Assembly (NCBI GenBank): GCA_021397845.1
Contig: CM038038.1
Span: forward strand, 61,932,748 to 61,996,747
From: Areca catechu
Lineage: Eukaryota > Streptophyta > Magnoliopsida > Arecales > Arecaceae
DNA length: 64,000 nt
Direction: 5' to 3'
Positions within the stretch are counted from its first letter, which is position 1, and each line of letters begins with the position of its first letter. A program made the translations under genes and the position numbers. Below the pieces are notes generated by a model that saw only the letters and a program-made list of their open reading frames with translations, did no database searches and was not told the origin of the DNA. Below, piece after piece: positions 44,431 to 55,844 of the stretch.

Positions 44431-44859
44431 CCACCGCTGCTGTGTGGGTGAGGGAGCACCGGACTGGGAGACGTCGGAGTCGAGGTGGACCGGTGCTGGC
44501 GGATCTGGACATTGGGAAGGCTGATGCCGAGGCGGACCGGTGCAGGGGCAGGTGGCACCGAGGTGCACCAACGCTGGGGCGTGCCCTGGCGCGGTCGCGG
44601 AGCTGCGGGCGTGCGGGTGTGGCCATGCCGAGTTGGGAGCCGAACTAGGAGGACCGGACCGGGGCACCGATCGCCAGACTCAAGCGGGGCAGGACCAGAG
44701 TTGCGAGCGGAGGCGGTGCTGAGGTGGGTTTCCCACGAGCGGAAGCGGAGCTGGGAGCACCGAACTGGAATGGTCGCAAGCGTGGGTGGAGCCTGGCTGG
44801 CACGGGGCAACCGCGGGCTTTCCCAGCTGAGCCGGTGCCGGAGCTGGCGGAGGTGAGCT

Positions 44860-45320
44860 GGGGCTGGCCGTCGCGCCGTGGGCGAGGTTGGGAGGAGCCG
44901 AAGGTGCCAGAGCTCGGAGGCGAGCCTCCCGCGGGCGAACTGGGCACCTGCTCGGGCGGAAGACAGAGGCGCCAGAGCGGGTGGAGGCGAGTCGGGGCCG
45001 GCCGCGGGCGAGGTCGGGAAGAACCGGAGCACAGAGGCGAGCCTCCCGCGAGCGAAGTTGGCACCGGCTTGGGCAGAAGCTGGAGGCGCCGGAGCGGGCG
45101 GAGGCGAGCAGGGGCCGGCCGCGGGCGAGGTCAGGAGGAGCCGGAGCTCGGAGGCGAGACTCCCACGGGCGAACATGGCACTGGCTTGGGCGGAAGCCGG
45201 AGCGGGCGGAGGTGAGTCGGGGCCGGCCGTGGGCGAGGTCGGGAGGAGCTGGAGATGTCAAAGCTCGGAGGCGAGCCTCCCGCGGGCGAACTTGGCACCG
45301 GCTCGGGCGGAAGCCTCTCG
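44860..45320. repeat. Four ~105-130-bp tandem units in the LARD LTR
   Basis: Each unit starts GGGGC(C/T)GGCCG and carries GGCGAGGTCGGGAGGAGC, GCGAGCCTCCCGCGGGCGAA and TTGGCACCGGCT(C/T)GGGCGGA; starts are near 44860, 44994, 45110 and 45218. Parts of the same array are at 53299-53444 and 63755-64000. Confidence 0.8.
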
Positions 45321-45759
45321 CGAGCTTCCCACTGGCGGACCGGGCGCCAGCCTGGGTGGAAGCCAGAGGCGCCGGAGCTCGGAGGCATGGCGGGCGCGGG
45401 GGCTCGCCGGCGTGTGGTCACACTGGACCGGACGGAGGCGAGGCACTGCTGGGGTGCCACCGGTCATTACCCTGGCGCGGGCCTGCCCTGGTGCAAGTGT
45501 GCGCATGGGCGGTGCAGGCGCCAGTTTCCCCTGTTACAAGTGATGGACGCGCGTACCTCCCGTGTGCACGGACCGTTGCATAGAGAAGGTGCCGAGCTGG
45601 GATGGCTGGAGCCAACCCGGGTCTGACCGAAGTGGGCTGATTGAGCTGGAACTGACCTGGGCATGCTAGAGCATGCCGTGGGCGTGCCGAGAAAGAGCTA
45701 ACCTGGGCATGCCACGAGCATGCTGAGCTGAACTGAATGACCGAAGCTGGACTTCTCAT

Positions 45760-45960
45760 GGCCGAAGTGAGGCCGAGGTACTGGCTCACCGCCTAGGTGG
45801 GGCCGAGCCAAGCTGGGCTGAACCGCCACACGGCCGAAGTGGGGCCGAGGTACTGGTTCACCGTCGAGGTGGGGCCAAGCCGAGCTGGGCTGAACCGCCA
45901 CATGGCCGAAGTGGGCCCATGGTGAGGCCAAGGTGGAGAGGTGCCTGGCCGAGGTGGAAA
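45760..45960. repeat. 72-bp tandem units near the LARD 3' LTR start
   Basis: GGCCGAAGTG(A/G)GGCCGAGG recurs at 45760, 45832 and 45904 (the last diverging after GGCCGAAGTGGG). Confidence 0.75.
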
Positions 45961-46032
45961 AGTACATGGCCGTGCCAGCCTCCAAGGAGGATGCATGTCA
46001 GGGCTGAATAGATGTTGTTTACTACTGTAATA

Positions 46033-47716
46033 GATTCCCCCACTCCTTGAGTCCAAAACGTCTTCATTTTGGATAAAGGGAGTATTATCACCCATTCGGC
46101 TCTGCACCTTAGCGGGCTCTATACCGACTGCAAGAAGTTAGTCGCTAAATGAAACTGAACTTACCAGAGGTTAGCTGTTGGTCTTTGAAGGCTTAGGTGA
46201 AGGCATCAAGTCTGGCTGTCCTTTTCACGAACAGGGAATGTCCTGCAACACAAATTAAAAGGTGTTGTTTTTGAAACTTACATGCCTGTAGATGTTTTTA
46301 CCTTGAGTTAGGTGTTTCATGACGATGCCAGTTCTTCTTTGACCAAGTAGAAGGTGGTACCATGGAGGCATAGGTTGGTGAGGTGTATAACTTGGGTGCT
46401 CACATATATGACCGGGAATATAGTTGATGTGGCCGAGTTTAGAATATCCGTCAGAACCTTTGATGAGGGTATTGAAGTTGCTAGAATATATGAGCCATCC
46501 TGGATGAAGAAGCCCAAGGAGCTGGAGAGAGAAATCGACTCCGGTCAGATGCTCAACCTCGGGGGAGCAACGCTCGACCACAGGGGAGCTGTCCTGGCGG
46601 AGGAATTCAGAGAGATAACACGCGAACTGGAGTCCGAGCCTTCATGCTGGAACTGGGTTCCGAGGCATCTTCCAGACCGAAGTCCGGGATCACGTGGGGG
46701 AATCGGGTTTCGCGCCACCTTCCAGACTGAAGTCTGGGATCACGTTGGAGAATCGGGTTCCGCGCTACCTTCCAAACTGAAGTCCAGGATCACGTAGGGG
46801 AACTGGGTTCCGCGCCACCTTCCAGACTGAAGTCCAGGATCACATGGGGGAACTGGGTTTCGCGCCACCTTCCAGACCGAAGTCCGGGACTTCGCTTCGG
46901 AACCAGGTTCCATGCAAAATTCTAGACTGAACCCTGGGGCTGCAGGCTAGAGTTGAGCTTTGCGCGACCTACCGAGCTATTCTCCGGGATTTTGTACCGG
47001 AACTGGATTCCGTTACGTCGAAACTGGGATCCGGGCTTCCTTCGTTAGACTCGGAGTCAGATAGATGAGCTCCTGCAATGATGAAAAGCAAAGTTGCACC
47101 AAAGATGAAATTTAATTTTTGAGGAGGGATTCTTACATCCTTCATGAGGTGGCAGAGCAGTTTGGCATGCTAGGAGGCGAGCCGCAAATGGTTGGACCTT
47201 CAGAGCTACCTATGGACATCTCCAGACTATGGTCAGGAGGTAGATGCAGGGTTCAATGAAGAGCTTGGCTTCAGCTCGGCTGAATCAAGAGGCATGACTT
47301 CAGCTCGGCTCTATTTGATTTTAGCTTGGCTGAGCTGAGGAGTTTGACTTCAGCTCTTAACTTCGCCGGACTTGGAGTCGGACGGGTGAGTTCCTGTGTT
47401 GGTGAAGAACAAAGTTGCACCAGAGAGGAACTCTAATTATTGAGGAGGGATTCTTACATCCTTCGTGAGGTGGCAGAGCTGCTGGTTCGCCAAGCTAGGA
47501 GGACCGTGAATGGTTGGGCCTCCGAAGCTTTTCATGGTGGTTGGCCTTGCACATCCCAACAGCCGAGAATGTTTAATGATGTCGGTGACGATCATGCTTT
47601 TATTAGTTTTGTACCACCCATGTAGCATGGAGGAACAGGACCACCCTTTGCATCATGTTCGCATGGTGTGGAGGGCAAAATCCTATTCCAAAGTTTTGCA
47701 TGATGTGGGTGAAGTG
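46033..47716 (-). other. LARD interior, left part, with 50-bp minisatellite
   Basis: 46033-46050 is the polypurine tract on the minus strand. No gene is recognised; the 147-codon frame at 46354-46797 overlaps the minisatellite. Short ORFs at 47437-47628 are noise. Confidence 0.6.
46655..46904. repeat. Five 50-bp tandem units
   Basis: GGGTT(C/T)CG(C/A)G starts at 46655, 46705, 46755, 46805 and 46855, each followed by ACCTTCCAGAC(T/C)GAAGTC and GGATCACGT. The period is exactly 50 bp. Confidence 0.9.
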
Positions 47717-49303
47717 TGGTGCGGGCACCAGACTCAGAAGAAGACTTCAGAGCTCCATCTGGATCTCTGATTAACCTTGCCCGAAGAATTAGGGTTTTTT
47801 GGTTTTTAATAAGAGTTGACTAGATCAACTTAATTTAGCTTGAGTCTACATTACTTGCATTTTATTTTGTTGAGTCATGTTGACTCAGTAGTGGACTAGG
47901 GTTTCAAAATGGGATGTTACACTTTCTTCCAAGACCAGGCAAGTGGACACCACACTCCCAGTCCAGGGGGCGCCATATCCACATCCAGTAGCTTTTGGTC
48001 CCCACTCCACAGATGGCAACCTCCTTCTCTCATGCGCCAGATAAGGAGAAGTCCACCAAGAGACCACCAATTAAGGGGGCGGCCAAGACTTTCCCAAGAA
48101 AATCCAAGCAAAGAAGGGAAGAAATTTCTCTTGGAAGAGCATATCAAGGGGCGCCCATTACCTGCCAAAAAAACCTAAAACAAAGATGGGAAGGGCCTTG
48201 ACTTAGGGAGGAAGAAAAGGAGGAGTCCAAAAGAGTTCATCCAGGGAAGGAAGAAAATTTTTCTTGAAAAATCCAAGCAAGGTGGCGCCATCTACCTGCC
48301 ATTTATAACCCAAATCCTAATTTTTGGTATTTTGGCCGACCATATGTAAGGGATTTGCCCTAATTTGGAGATCCCCTCCTTTAGTCCCACATGGGAAAAT
48401 ATGAAACCCTTCTCCCTTGTAAAGCATTATAAATTAAACCCCTCTTGTAAGTTGAAATGAATCAGATGAATGAAAGAAATTTTTCTTGAGCAAACTTGTA
48501 TTTTCTCTTGTCCGCACTTGCTTCCAGGTGTTGAGCTCCGTGAGGGAGTAAATCCGGGTTCCCCTGGAACCTTGAGGAGGTGAGAGATCTCCAAAACCCT
48601 AAACCCTAGGTTAGCCACTCAATCTCCAAACCCTAGCCGCCAACACCCTTCTCTTTCCACCAAGCCCTAGTCTGTTCTACTTCTCACGGCCACCCTCTCC
48701 AAGCCCTGGCCGGCCACCAGCATCCAACTCCGGTCCAGATACTTCAGGTCTGCAGCAACTCTAAGAGGAAGTCAGATCGGCCTCCAGGAGAATCCTGATC
48801 TCAGCAGCCTCGGCTTTCAAGTTCTTCAGCCTGGTAAGATCTCTTCTTGAGTTTCTGAATTCCATCTTTTGTTCCTCTTCTCTCCCAGATCCTGAGTCCA
48901 GAAGAAGCCGACCAAACCACGAAACCAGTATTAGAGGATCCATTGCGAAGATAGCCGACTCCGAGGATCCCACAATCTGCTCGAGAGAGTTCTTCCACCA
49001 AACCCTGAGAAGATCACAAGTTTGGTTAGTAAACCATCTATTCTCTCTATTTCTGTTCTGTTGAAAGTTCAGAGCGAAACCCTAGGTCTGGGAGTTTCTC
49101 AACCCCCAGCGATCCATTACTTCTGAACTACTCTGATAATTTAGTTGCTTCTAAACTGTGCTTTCAATCCTTACCTAGTTTCCTTCAACGTAGTTTAGCT
49201 TTACTTTGAGTCGAAGCCAATTTCTAAAATATATATAAAAAAAAAAAAGAATTAATCTTAATTTTACTTCTGCATACGCTTCTTTGTTCTTCGTTCTGCA
49301 TCA
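47717..49303 (+). mobile_element. Solo LTR (family S, copy 2) in the LARD interior
   Basis: It starts TGGTGCGGGCACCAG, ends TTCTGCATCA and is flanked by perfect AAGTG (47712-47716, 49304-49308). It is 1587 bp, the reverse complement of copy 1 (8030-9632). TATA-like ATTATAAATTAA is at 48426-48437. A T/A-rich tract is at 49230-49250. No coding sequence. Confidence 0.9.
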
Positions 49304-49580
49304 AAGTGACTGAGCCTTCACTGCTTCTTCCTTTCGGGAATCGTGCTTCGTTCGTTGCCTTCTCCAGCCATAGTAAGGATTAGTCTTCCTCATCTCTAAC
49401 AGGAGTATGATCTTAGCAGGGAGCTTGGTCTCATCAAAGGGCTTGACTTTGGTGAGAAGCTCGGCTTCATTAGGAAGTTTGGCCTCAGCTTTATTTTATA
49501 AAGAAGATTGACTAACTTCTGGCTTGAATACAGAGCCTCGGAAGCTTCATCTTGGTGGAGGGAGGCAAAGTGCAGGCCCA

Positions 49581-49931
49581 GTCCAGAGGGTGCACGCTCG
49601 GAGAGGCTCCACATTGGCGGGTGATCGTTGAGCTTGACTCCGACCACAAGGCACTAATATCCGAGGGTCTCGCTCTAGAGGGCAGAAGACGGACCCGGTC
49701 CAGAGGGCGTGCGCTTGGAGAGGCTCCACATTGACGGGTGAGTGCTGAGCTCGACCTCGACCATAGAGCACTAACCTCCGAGGGTCTCGCTCTGGTGGGT
49801 AGAAGATGGATCCGGTCCAGAGGGCGAGTGCTCGGATAGACTCCACATTGGCGGGTGAGTGCTGAGCTCGACCTCGACAATAGGGCACTAACCTCTGAGG
49901 GTCTCGCTCTGGAGGACAGGAGGACAGGGCT
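49581..49931. repeat. Three 117-bp tandem units
   Basis: GTCCAGAGGG opens units at 49581, 49698 and 49815. Each carries GGCTCCACATTG(G/A)CGGGTGA and GAGGGTCTCGCTCT. 117 is divisible by three, so a 179-codon minus frame (49512-50051) stays open; it looks like a by-product. Confidence 0.9.
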
Positions 49932-50109
49932 CCGGCCTAGGCGTTCTGAGCTTGCGGGAGCTTTTCCTGTACAACTGCAATACAGTTTTTCATTATGTAA
50001 ATGTAGCAGAGAAGGAGTTACCTGTTGAGCCCCGACCATATGAATAGACAAAGATATGTTCCTTCCTTGAGCGAGTTGGGATCAAATTCGCCGGCCACCC
50101 TCTCAGGAG

Positions 50110-51015
50110 ACAATGAGACTCCCTTGCATGGAAGAATAGAACTCGGTTGCATAGGGGAGCAAGGCTCCATTGCATGGGAGGACGGACCTCCGTCGCATAG
50201 GAGGAGGGGAGACCTTAGTTTCCTGGGAGCTTGAGGCTCCGTTGCATGAGGGAGATGACTCCGTTGAGTGGGAGAAATGAGATCCTGTTGCATGGCATGG
50301 GGGAGACTCCGTTGCATGGGAGGAGGCCCTGTCACATGAGAGGTGGATCCGTCGCATTGGAGGGAGCTCCATTGCATGGGAGAACAAGGTTCTGTTACTT
50401 AGGAGAGAGCCCGTTGCATGGGAGGAAGCTTCCGTTGCATGGGAGGAAGCTTCCATTGCATGGGAGAACGAGACTCTGTGAAAGAGCCCGTTGCATGGGA
50501 GCTTGAGGCTCCGTTGATGATGTCATTGGAGGTCTTCCTGCAGAACTAAAACATAGTTTCTTGTACTGCAAAGATAGCGGAGGGAGGAGTTACCTCAAGA
50601 AAGAATAGAACTCCTCTACATGAGAGGGTAGACCTCCATTTGGGAGAAGAGGACTCCGTTGAACGGGAGAATAGATCTCCATCACGTGGTGGAGGATCGC
50701 TGCACGGGAGCATGGTACTCCATCGCATGGGAGGAAGAAGCTTCCGTTACATGGGAGGAGAAAACCTTGTTGCATGGGAGGAAGCTTCCGTTGCACAAGG
50801 AAGATGAAACCCCCGTTGCATGGGGGAAGTCCCGTTGAATGTTGCATGGGAGAAACGAGACTTCCGTTGGATGGGGGCAAGCTTCGTCAGATGGGAACAA
50901 GCCCCGTTGCATAGGAGTAAGCTCTGTTGCATGAGCGCATACTCCGTTGGATGGGGGGAAGCTCCGTTGCATGGAAGAATGAGGCTCTGCTACATGGGAG
51001 AGAGCCTGTTGCATG
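50110..51015. repeat. Degenerate 16-30-bp minisatellite (CCGTTGCATGGGAG)
   Basis: CTCCGTTGCATGGGAG(G/A)A-type words recur roughly 30 times with variable spacing, for example at 50281-50320 and 50405-50460. A short non-repeat stretch near 50515-50590 divides the array. Confidence 0.85.
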
Positions 51016-51350
51016 GATCTCTTTTTTTCTTCACGATGGTTAGACCCATTCTCCCTTTCTTCTTTCTCTTCTTCTCTCTCTCTTTTTTTTTTTTTTTAGT
51101 GGGGCTCTTGGATGGTGGCTCCGCCGGGAGGTGGCTCCATCCTTGGCTAGATGCCCGTTGCCCCGGCAAGGGTGGCGATGCACCTTCACAACCCAAGGCT
51201 TTTTTTGGTCGATGCCGCTCCTTGGAGCCTCGAGAGAGTGGGAGAAGTTCTCGTACCCCAATCCCCGTGCCCCCGGTCTGCCCCCCAAGGACTAAGAACG
51301 AAGGTGGAAACCATCATCCCACCTTATTGAGGAACATGGATCTGCCCCAT

Positions 51351-51365
51351 TACCTGGCGCGCCAA
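51351..51365 (-). promoter_or_regulatory. Putative primer binding site of the LARD-like element
   Basis: On the minus strand TTGGCGCGCCAGGTA follows the LTR end (ATAACA) after GA. Its position fits a primer site. I cannot name the tRNA with confidence; the GGCGCGCC part is a palindrome. Confidence 0.55.
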
Positions 51366-51367
51366 TC

Positions 51368-53444
51368 TGTTATCGCCTAGATCGCCGTAGCCGGTAGCTC
51401 TTATGTGGCCTAGGTGAGTGGGCTCCGTGCCAGCATCACCGGGCTCGTTGGTCGGAGATGATCAAGGAAAACATAGTCGTAGTTGGGATGAAAGGGGCTT
51501 GATACTGTGGTGGTCCTCCTGTGGGCCTCACCGTTGAGGAGTAATCTTCCTCCTTATTGTCCCTCCGTTGGGCGATACCTGCAAAACAGGGGAGACCTGC
51601 GCCGGGGATTCCGGCAAAGACACTCCGACGATCAAGTCAGTGGGATGATCAAAGGAAATAAGGGACCTCTGAGGCGGAGAGCTTGGGGGACTCTCTGCTG
51701 CCAGAGGGTGATAGATAATGTAAGAATGAAGAGAGTGTGTTGTCTCTTCCTTACCTCTTCTTACCTCTTCCTGCTGCTCTTATGTAGACGAGCGGCTCTT
51801 GGTGTTCATAGAGGCACGTTCTTCTTGGTATAGGCCTATGAGGCTTCTGCAGGCCTGGGAGGCTTAGATAGGTTGGTCAACCTTCTCCTTCCAGGTGGTT
51901 CAGGAGTTTGGTGAAGGGGCACAGTGCCTTGGATGGGACACGCCTTCCTAATTGGTGTAAGTTGCATCCCGGGGGCTTTAATATAGTCCTTCTTTGTAGG
52001 CGGCGTTGCAGAGCCTGCGATGGAGCCAATCAGATCATGACACGCGGGTCGAAACCAGGCAGATGTAGGCTCCCTGTGCGTACGGTTTGAGGTGGGCGGT
52101 GCGAGGCTTCTCCAGCACACGATCCGAGGTGCATGGAATCAATCACGTGGATCGAGGCGCGGCATGCAGGGTCTCTCCCATGCACGCGGTTCTGGGTGCT
52201 GGAGCAGGTGGATATGAGATGCGTCCTGTGGGCGGAGCCGGACCGGGCGAGGGTGGAGCAGAGGCATGCCATACCGGTGCGGGGGTGCACCGGGCGGATC
52301 TGGAGTCGACCGGGTGTTCTGGACTGTGCACAGAGGTGAGCCGGGCGCTGGAGCGGGCGAAGTCGGAGTGGACGGGCGCGGGCATGCCGTGGACGTGTGC
52401 TGGCACGAGCTTGGCATGGGCAGAGCCGAGGTGCCGACCTTGGTTGTGGACCCGGGAGTCGGAGCGGACCGGCGCGGGCGTCCCCCCGGACTGGGCCGGA
52501 CTGGACAGAGGATCGCCGGGCCGAGCCGGGCCGGACGGAGGACCATCGAACTGGTGGGGGCCGAAGCCGAGGTGCTGCATGGGGCGGGGGCATTCCTAGA
52601 CATAGAGCCGAGATGGTGCTGTCCCCTACGGGCGACCGGGCGTCGGAGCGGGCGGAGCCGGAGTGGTCCGGCGAGGGCGTGCCGTGGACGTGTGTTGGCA
52701 CGAGCTTGGCACGGGCGGAGTCAAGGTGCCGACCTTGGCGGTGGTCCCTGGAGTCGGAGCGGACTGGTGCGGGCGTCTCGTCGGACTGGGCCGGACCGGA
52801 CGGAGGATCGCTGGGCCAAGCCGGGCCAGACGGAGGACCGCCGAACTGGCGGGGGCCGAAGGCAAGGTGGACTGGGCACCACCACTACTGTCCGGGTGAC
52901 GGAGCGCCGGACTGGGAGACGTCGGAGCCAAGGTGGACCGGTGCTGGCGGATCTAGACACCGGGGAGGCCGATGCCGAGGCGGATCGGCGCATGGGCAGG
53001 TGGCACCGAGGTGCACCGGTGCTGGGGCATGCCCTGGCACGGTCGCGGAGCTGCTGGCGTGCGGGTGTGGCCAGGCCGAGCTGGGAGCCGAACCGGGAGG
53101 ACCGTACCGGGGCACCGATCGCCGAACTCGAGCGGGGCCAGACCGGAGTTGCGAGCGGAGGCAGTGCCGAGGTGGGTTTCCCACGGGTGGAAGCGGAGCT
53201 GGGAGCACTGAACTGGAATGGTCGCAAGCATGGGCGGAGCAGGGCTGGCACGAGGCAACCACAGGCTTGCCTAGCTGAGCCGGTGCCGGAGCTGGCGGAG
53301 GTGAGCTGGGGCCGGCCGTCATGCCGTGGGCGAGGTCGGGAGGAGCTGGAGGTGCCAGAGCTCGGAAGCGAGCCTCCGACGGGCGAACTGGGCACCGGCT
53401 CGGGTGGAATACGGAGGTGCCGGAGCAGGCGGAGGCGAGCCGAG
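51368..53444 (-). repeat. 5' LTR of the LARD-like element, first portion
   Basis: This aligns with 42930-44993. It is interrupted at 53444 by Copia-C; CCGAG (53440-53444) is duplicated at 63750-63754. A 393-codon frame at 52266-53447 is not shared intact with the other LTR. Confidence 0.8.
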
Positions 53445-55831
53445 TGAAAGTAAAAAATGTGGTTGCAGGTGCCTACGCTAAGCATGCAACAGCACAGGGA
53501 ATAGGTAAGTATTTTAAAATATTTTTAATAAATGCGGAAAATACCTACTCCGCACAGGATCTAGCATATGCAAGATGCATATATTGGCATGATACAGGAC
53601 ATATAATATTTATAAATATTTTAATAAATCTACACATGCACCGAAAATAAAACCCAAAAACATACCTTATTCCCAGTAGGAATAAGTCTGGGATAAACCT
53701 GGAATAGAATGGAATAACTGGAATAAAGTTATTCCAGTCATCTTCCACCTAGGGCTGAAAACTGGGCTTCCGAAAAGTCCCCGGAACGCCACCTTCCGGA
53801 CCTCCGATCGCTCCCAAATTTGAGCTATAGATTCTTAAGGAAGTCCTCTTCGATTTGGCACTGATTTCTGCAAGAAAAACTAAGCCAATAAATCGTAAAA
53901 ATTTGTCGAAGTCTGCTGTGCGAAAATGGCAGCAGAACAGAGTAGCTGTCTTCGTCGTTGGATTTTGGGCAACTGGAGCGATCCCGGCTCGCGTGGTTTG
54001 CTCCCAGGAGTAGAAGAATACTCTCTCTAGAGGGGAGACATGCTCGGGGCTCTCCGATCCCTCTCCACGCACGGTGCTAGCCGCCGGAAGATGGTTCACG
54101 GTCACAGGTTGTTGCAGCAAAACAGAATTGCTGCAGCAGGGATTTTTGAGCACTCAAATAGTGGGAAGAATCTTGGTTTCTCTCCCTCACAACACTCCCA
54201 AAACCAGCCCTCAAGGAGTACTAGGACAGCACAAAAAATTTCCCTCTCAAATGGTGAAACCCTTCTTCTCACGATGAGAAGACAACCCATGGCTGAAACT
54301 TTCAAGCTAAAAAAAAAAAAACTCTGGAACATTGCTTTGGGTTGCACTTGGTTTATATAAGCTGTAAGAGAGAGAGCATGGGAGAGGGAGAGATGGGAGG
54401 TGAAAAGAGCCATCGGTTAATCACTCATTAACAAGCCTTTAAACCCATTTACTAGCCATTACAAGAGAATAATGGAACGGATGGAGGCAGGAGAAAACGC
54501 CATTGTTTGTTTCTTTTAGCCTTCCAGCGATAGAAATTCCAGCAAATAACCGTGTAAACGGTTGAAGGGGTAAATACTGGTTCAATAAACCGGTTCAAAC
54601 CAAATATTTAATCCTTGGTTCAATCCTATTAAACCAATTTGGTTCAAACCCATTGGTTCAATTAACCAATGGTAGTTCAATCCAATTGAACCTGGTCCAA
54701 CCCTAATCAAAATTGGGTTAATTGGTTCACAACCAATTGGAGGCCGAAACGAACTCCGAATCAGTTCAAAACTGATTCAGAAAAAACCTGGCACAGTCCT
54801 GATCAACCCAAAATAATTTTCGGTTGACACAGACAAGTGCAATACGGGAAAAACGAGTGCTCAGAAATACTGTGACCATGAAACCGAGACGATTCCCAAT
54901 CGTAATCGGTATCCGGATCAGAGAGTTATCTTCTATGGTATGTGACCTCATAGGTTCAAACCTAAATGGTAGCACTAGAACAGTTCTAGTACCAGCACAG
55001 GAAACCATCTAGCAATGGGTCCCGGCGTCCGGATAGGTCGAAGATGTGGGAGCAAACTATCGAACCTCTGGCATATGGTTACCGTATAATTCATCCCTTT
55101 GACCTATAATACTCAGGACGACTGAGATTGGGCTGCCAACCCAGACTGAGTCAGTCGACTACGTGTCTCAACCTCGCAAGCCCAGTGACTCTTCACTAGG
55201 GCTACCCCGGTCGAGGATTTGCTAAATTGAGATACTGCGAGACATTCAATCCAAACTGTTTGGACATGTCAATTCCATCTTGGTCCATCACTGCTCCACA
55301 AGTACTTGCTTGTACCCAGAAACCTTCCATCACCGGATTAAAAATCCGGGTAGTCTGGCACCAAATCACAGGGAGTTGCTTGCAAGCTACCGTGATAACC
55401 TCAGGTCAGAGGGACACTTATATCCATATCAAATCATGAGTATCCCTTTGGCAGAAAGGGACTGCACAGAGTCACGTTCAATGAGATATCACATATATCC
55501 CACTTGTAGATCACATCAGTGTCACCACACTCATTTGGTCAAGAGGACAACCAAACGATGTAAACTACAACAACCTATACTTGATATATTGCCATCCAGT
55601 ACAATATATCCTTTGGTTATGAACAGGGTTTAAGGACCACTCGATACATCCTCTCTGTATCGAAATTAGTGTAGTCCTAAGAACTTAATCACATGGAAAG
55701 AGTTCTCTTAAGGAAATACAATATGTGATGAGCTGCCAAAAATAATATTTTATTAATTCATTGAAAAAGTACAATACTTAGCACAACTGCCTATAACCCA
55801 GTCGATTGGCTTTGGGACACAATTCCCAACA
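53445..55831 (-). repeat. Copia-C 3' LTR
   Basis: This is the left copy on the plus map. Every notable ORF here (for example 55280-55633, 54102-54413) has a shifted twin at +7918 in the other LTR, so these are LTR sequence, not genes. Confidence 0.93.
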
Positions 55832-55842
55832 ACTCCCACTTG
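55832..55842 (-). promoter_or_regulatory. Copia-C polypurine tract
   Basis: On the minus strand AAGTGGGAGT directly precedes the TGTTGGG start of the 3' LTR. It overlaps the end of pol by a few bases. Confidence 0.7.
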
Positions 55843-55844
55843 TG

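Larger units (their letters stand above)
42930..46032 (-). repeat. 3' LTR of the LARD-like element
   Basis: About 3.1 kb, strongly GC-rich from 43560 on. The first 2.06 kb align with 51368-53444. Large frames on both strands (up to 348 codons) are read-through of GC-rich repeats, not genes. In the minus sense the promoter-like TATATTAAAG is at 43531-43550. Confidence 0.75.
49304..51350 (-). other. LARD interior, right part, with two minisatellites
   Basis: In the minus sense this is the leader after the primer site. No gene is recognised. A pyrimidine tract lies at 51048-51098. Confidence 0.6.

Noticed and set aside
43592..45260. Large GC-rich frames on both strands (344, 348, 250 codons and others)
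   Set aside because: They overlap in several frames, consist of Arg/Pro/Gly/Ser low-complexity text from tandem repeats, lie in an LTR, and are not kept as the same frame in the partner LTR at 52030-53450.
49512..50051. 179-codon minus-strand frame with internal repeats
   Set aside because: Explained by three 117-bp (39-codon) repeats; no independent sign of coding.
50820..51380. 186-codon plus frame
   Set aside because: Half minisatellite, half LARD leader; homopolymer-rich middle; no domain.
52266..53447. 393-codon plus-strand frame
   Set aside because: LTR repeat sequence with high GC; stops are rare by composition. No domain seen and broken in the other LTR copy.
54040..55640. Several 60-117-codon ORFs that recur at 62000-63550
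   Set aside because: They recur because both regions are LTRs of Copia-C. Frames carry different substitutions and have no domain.
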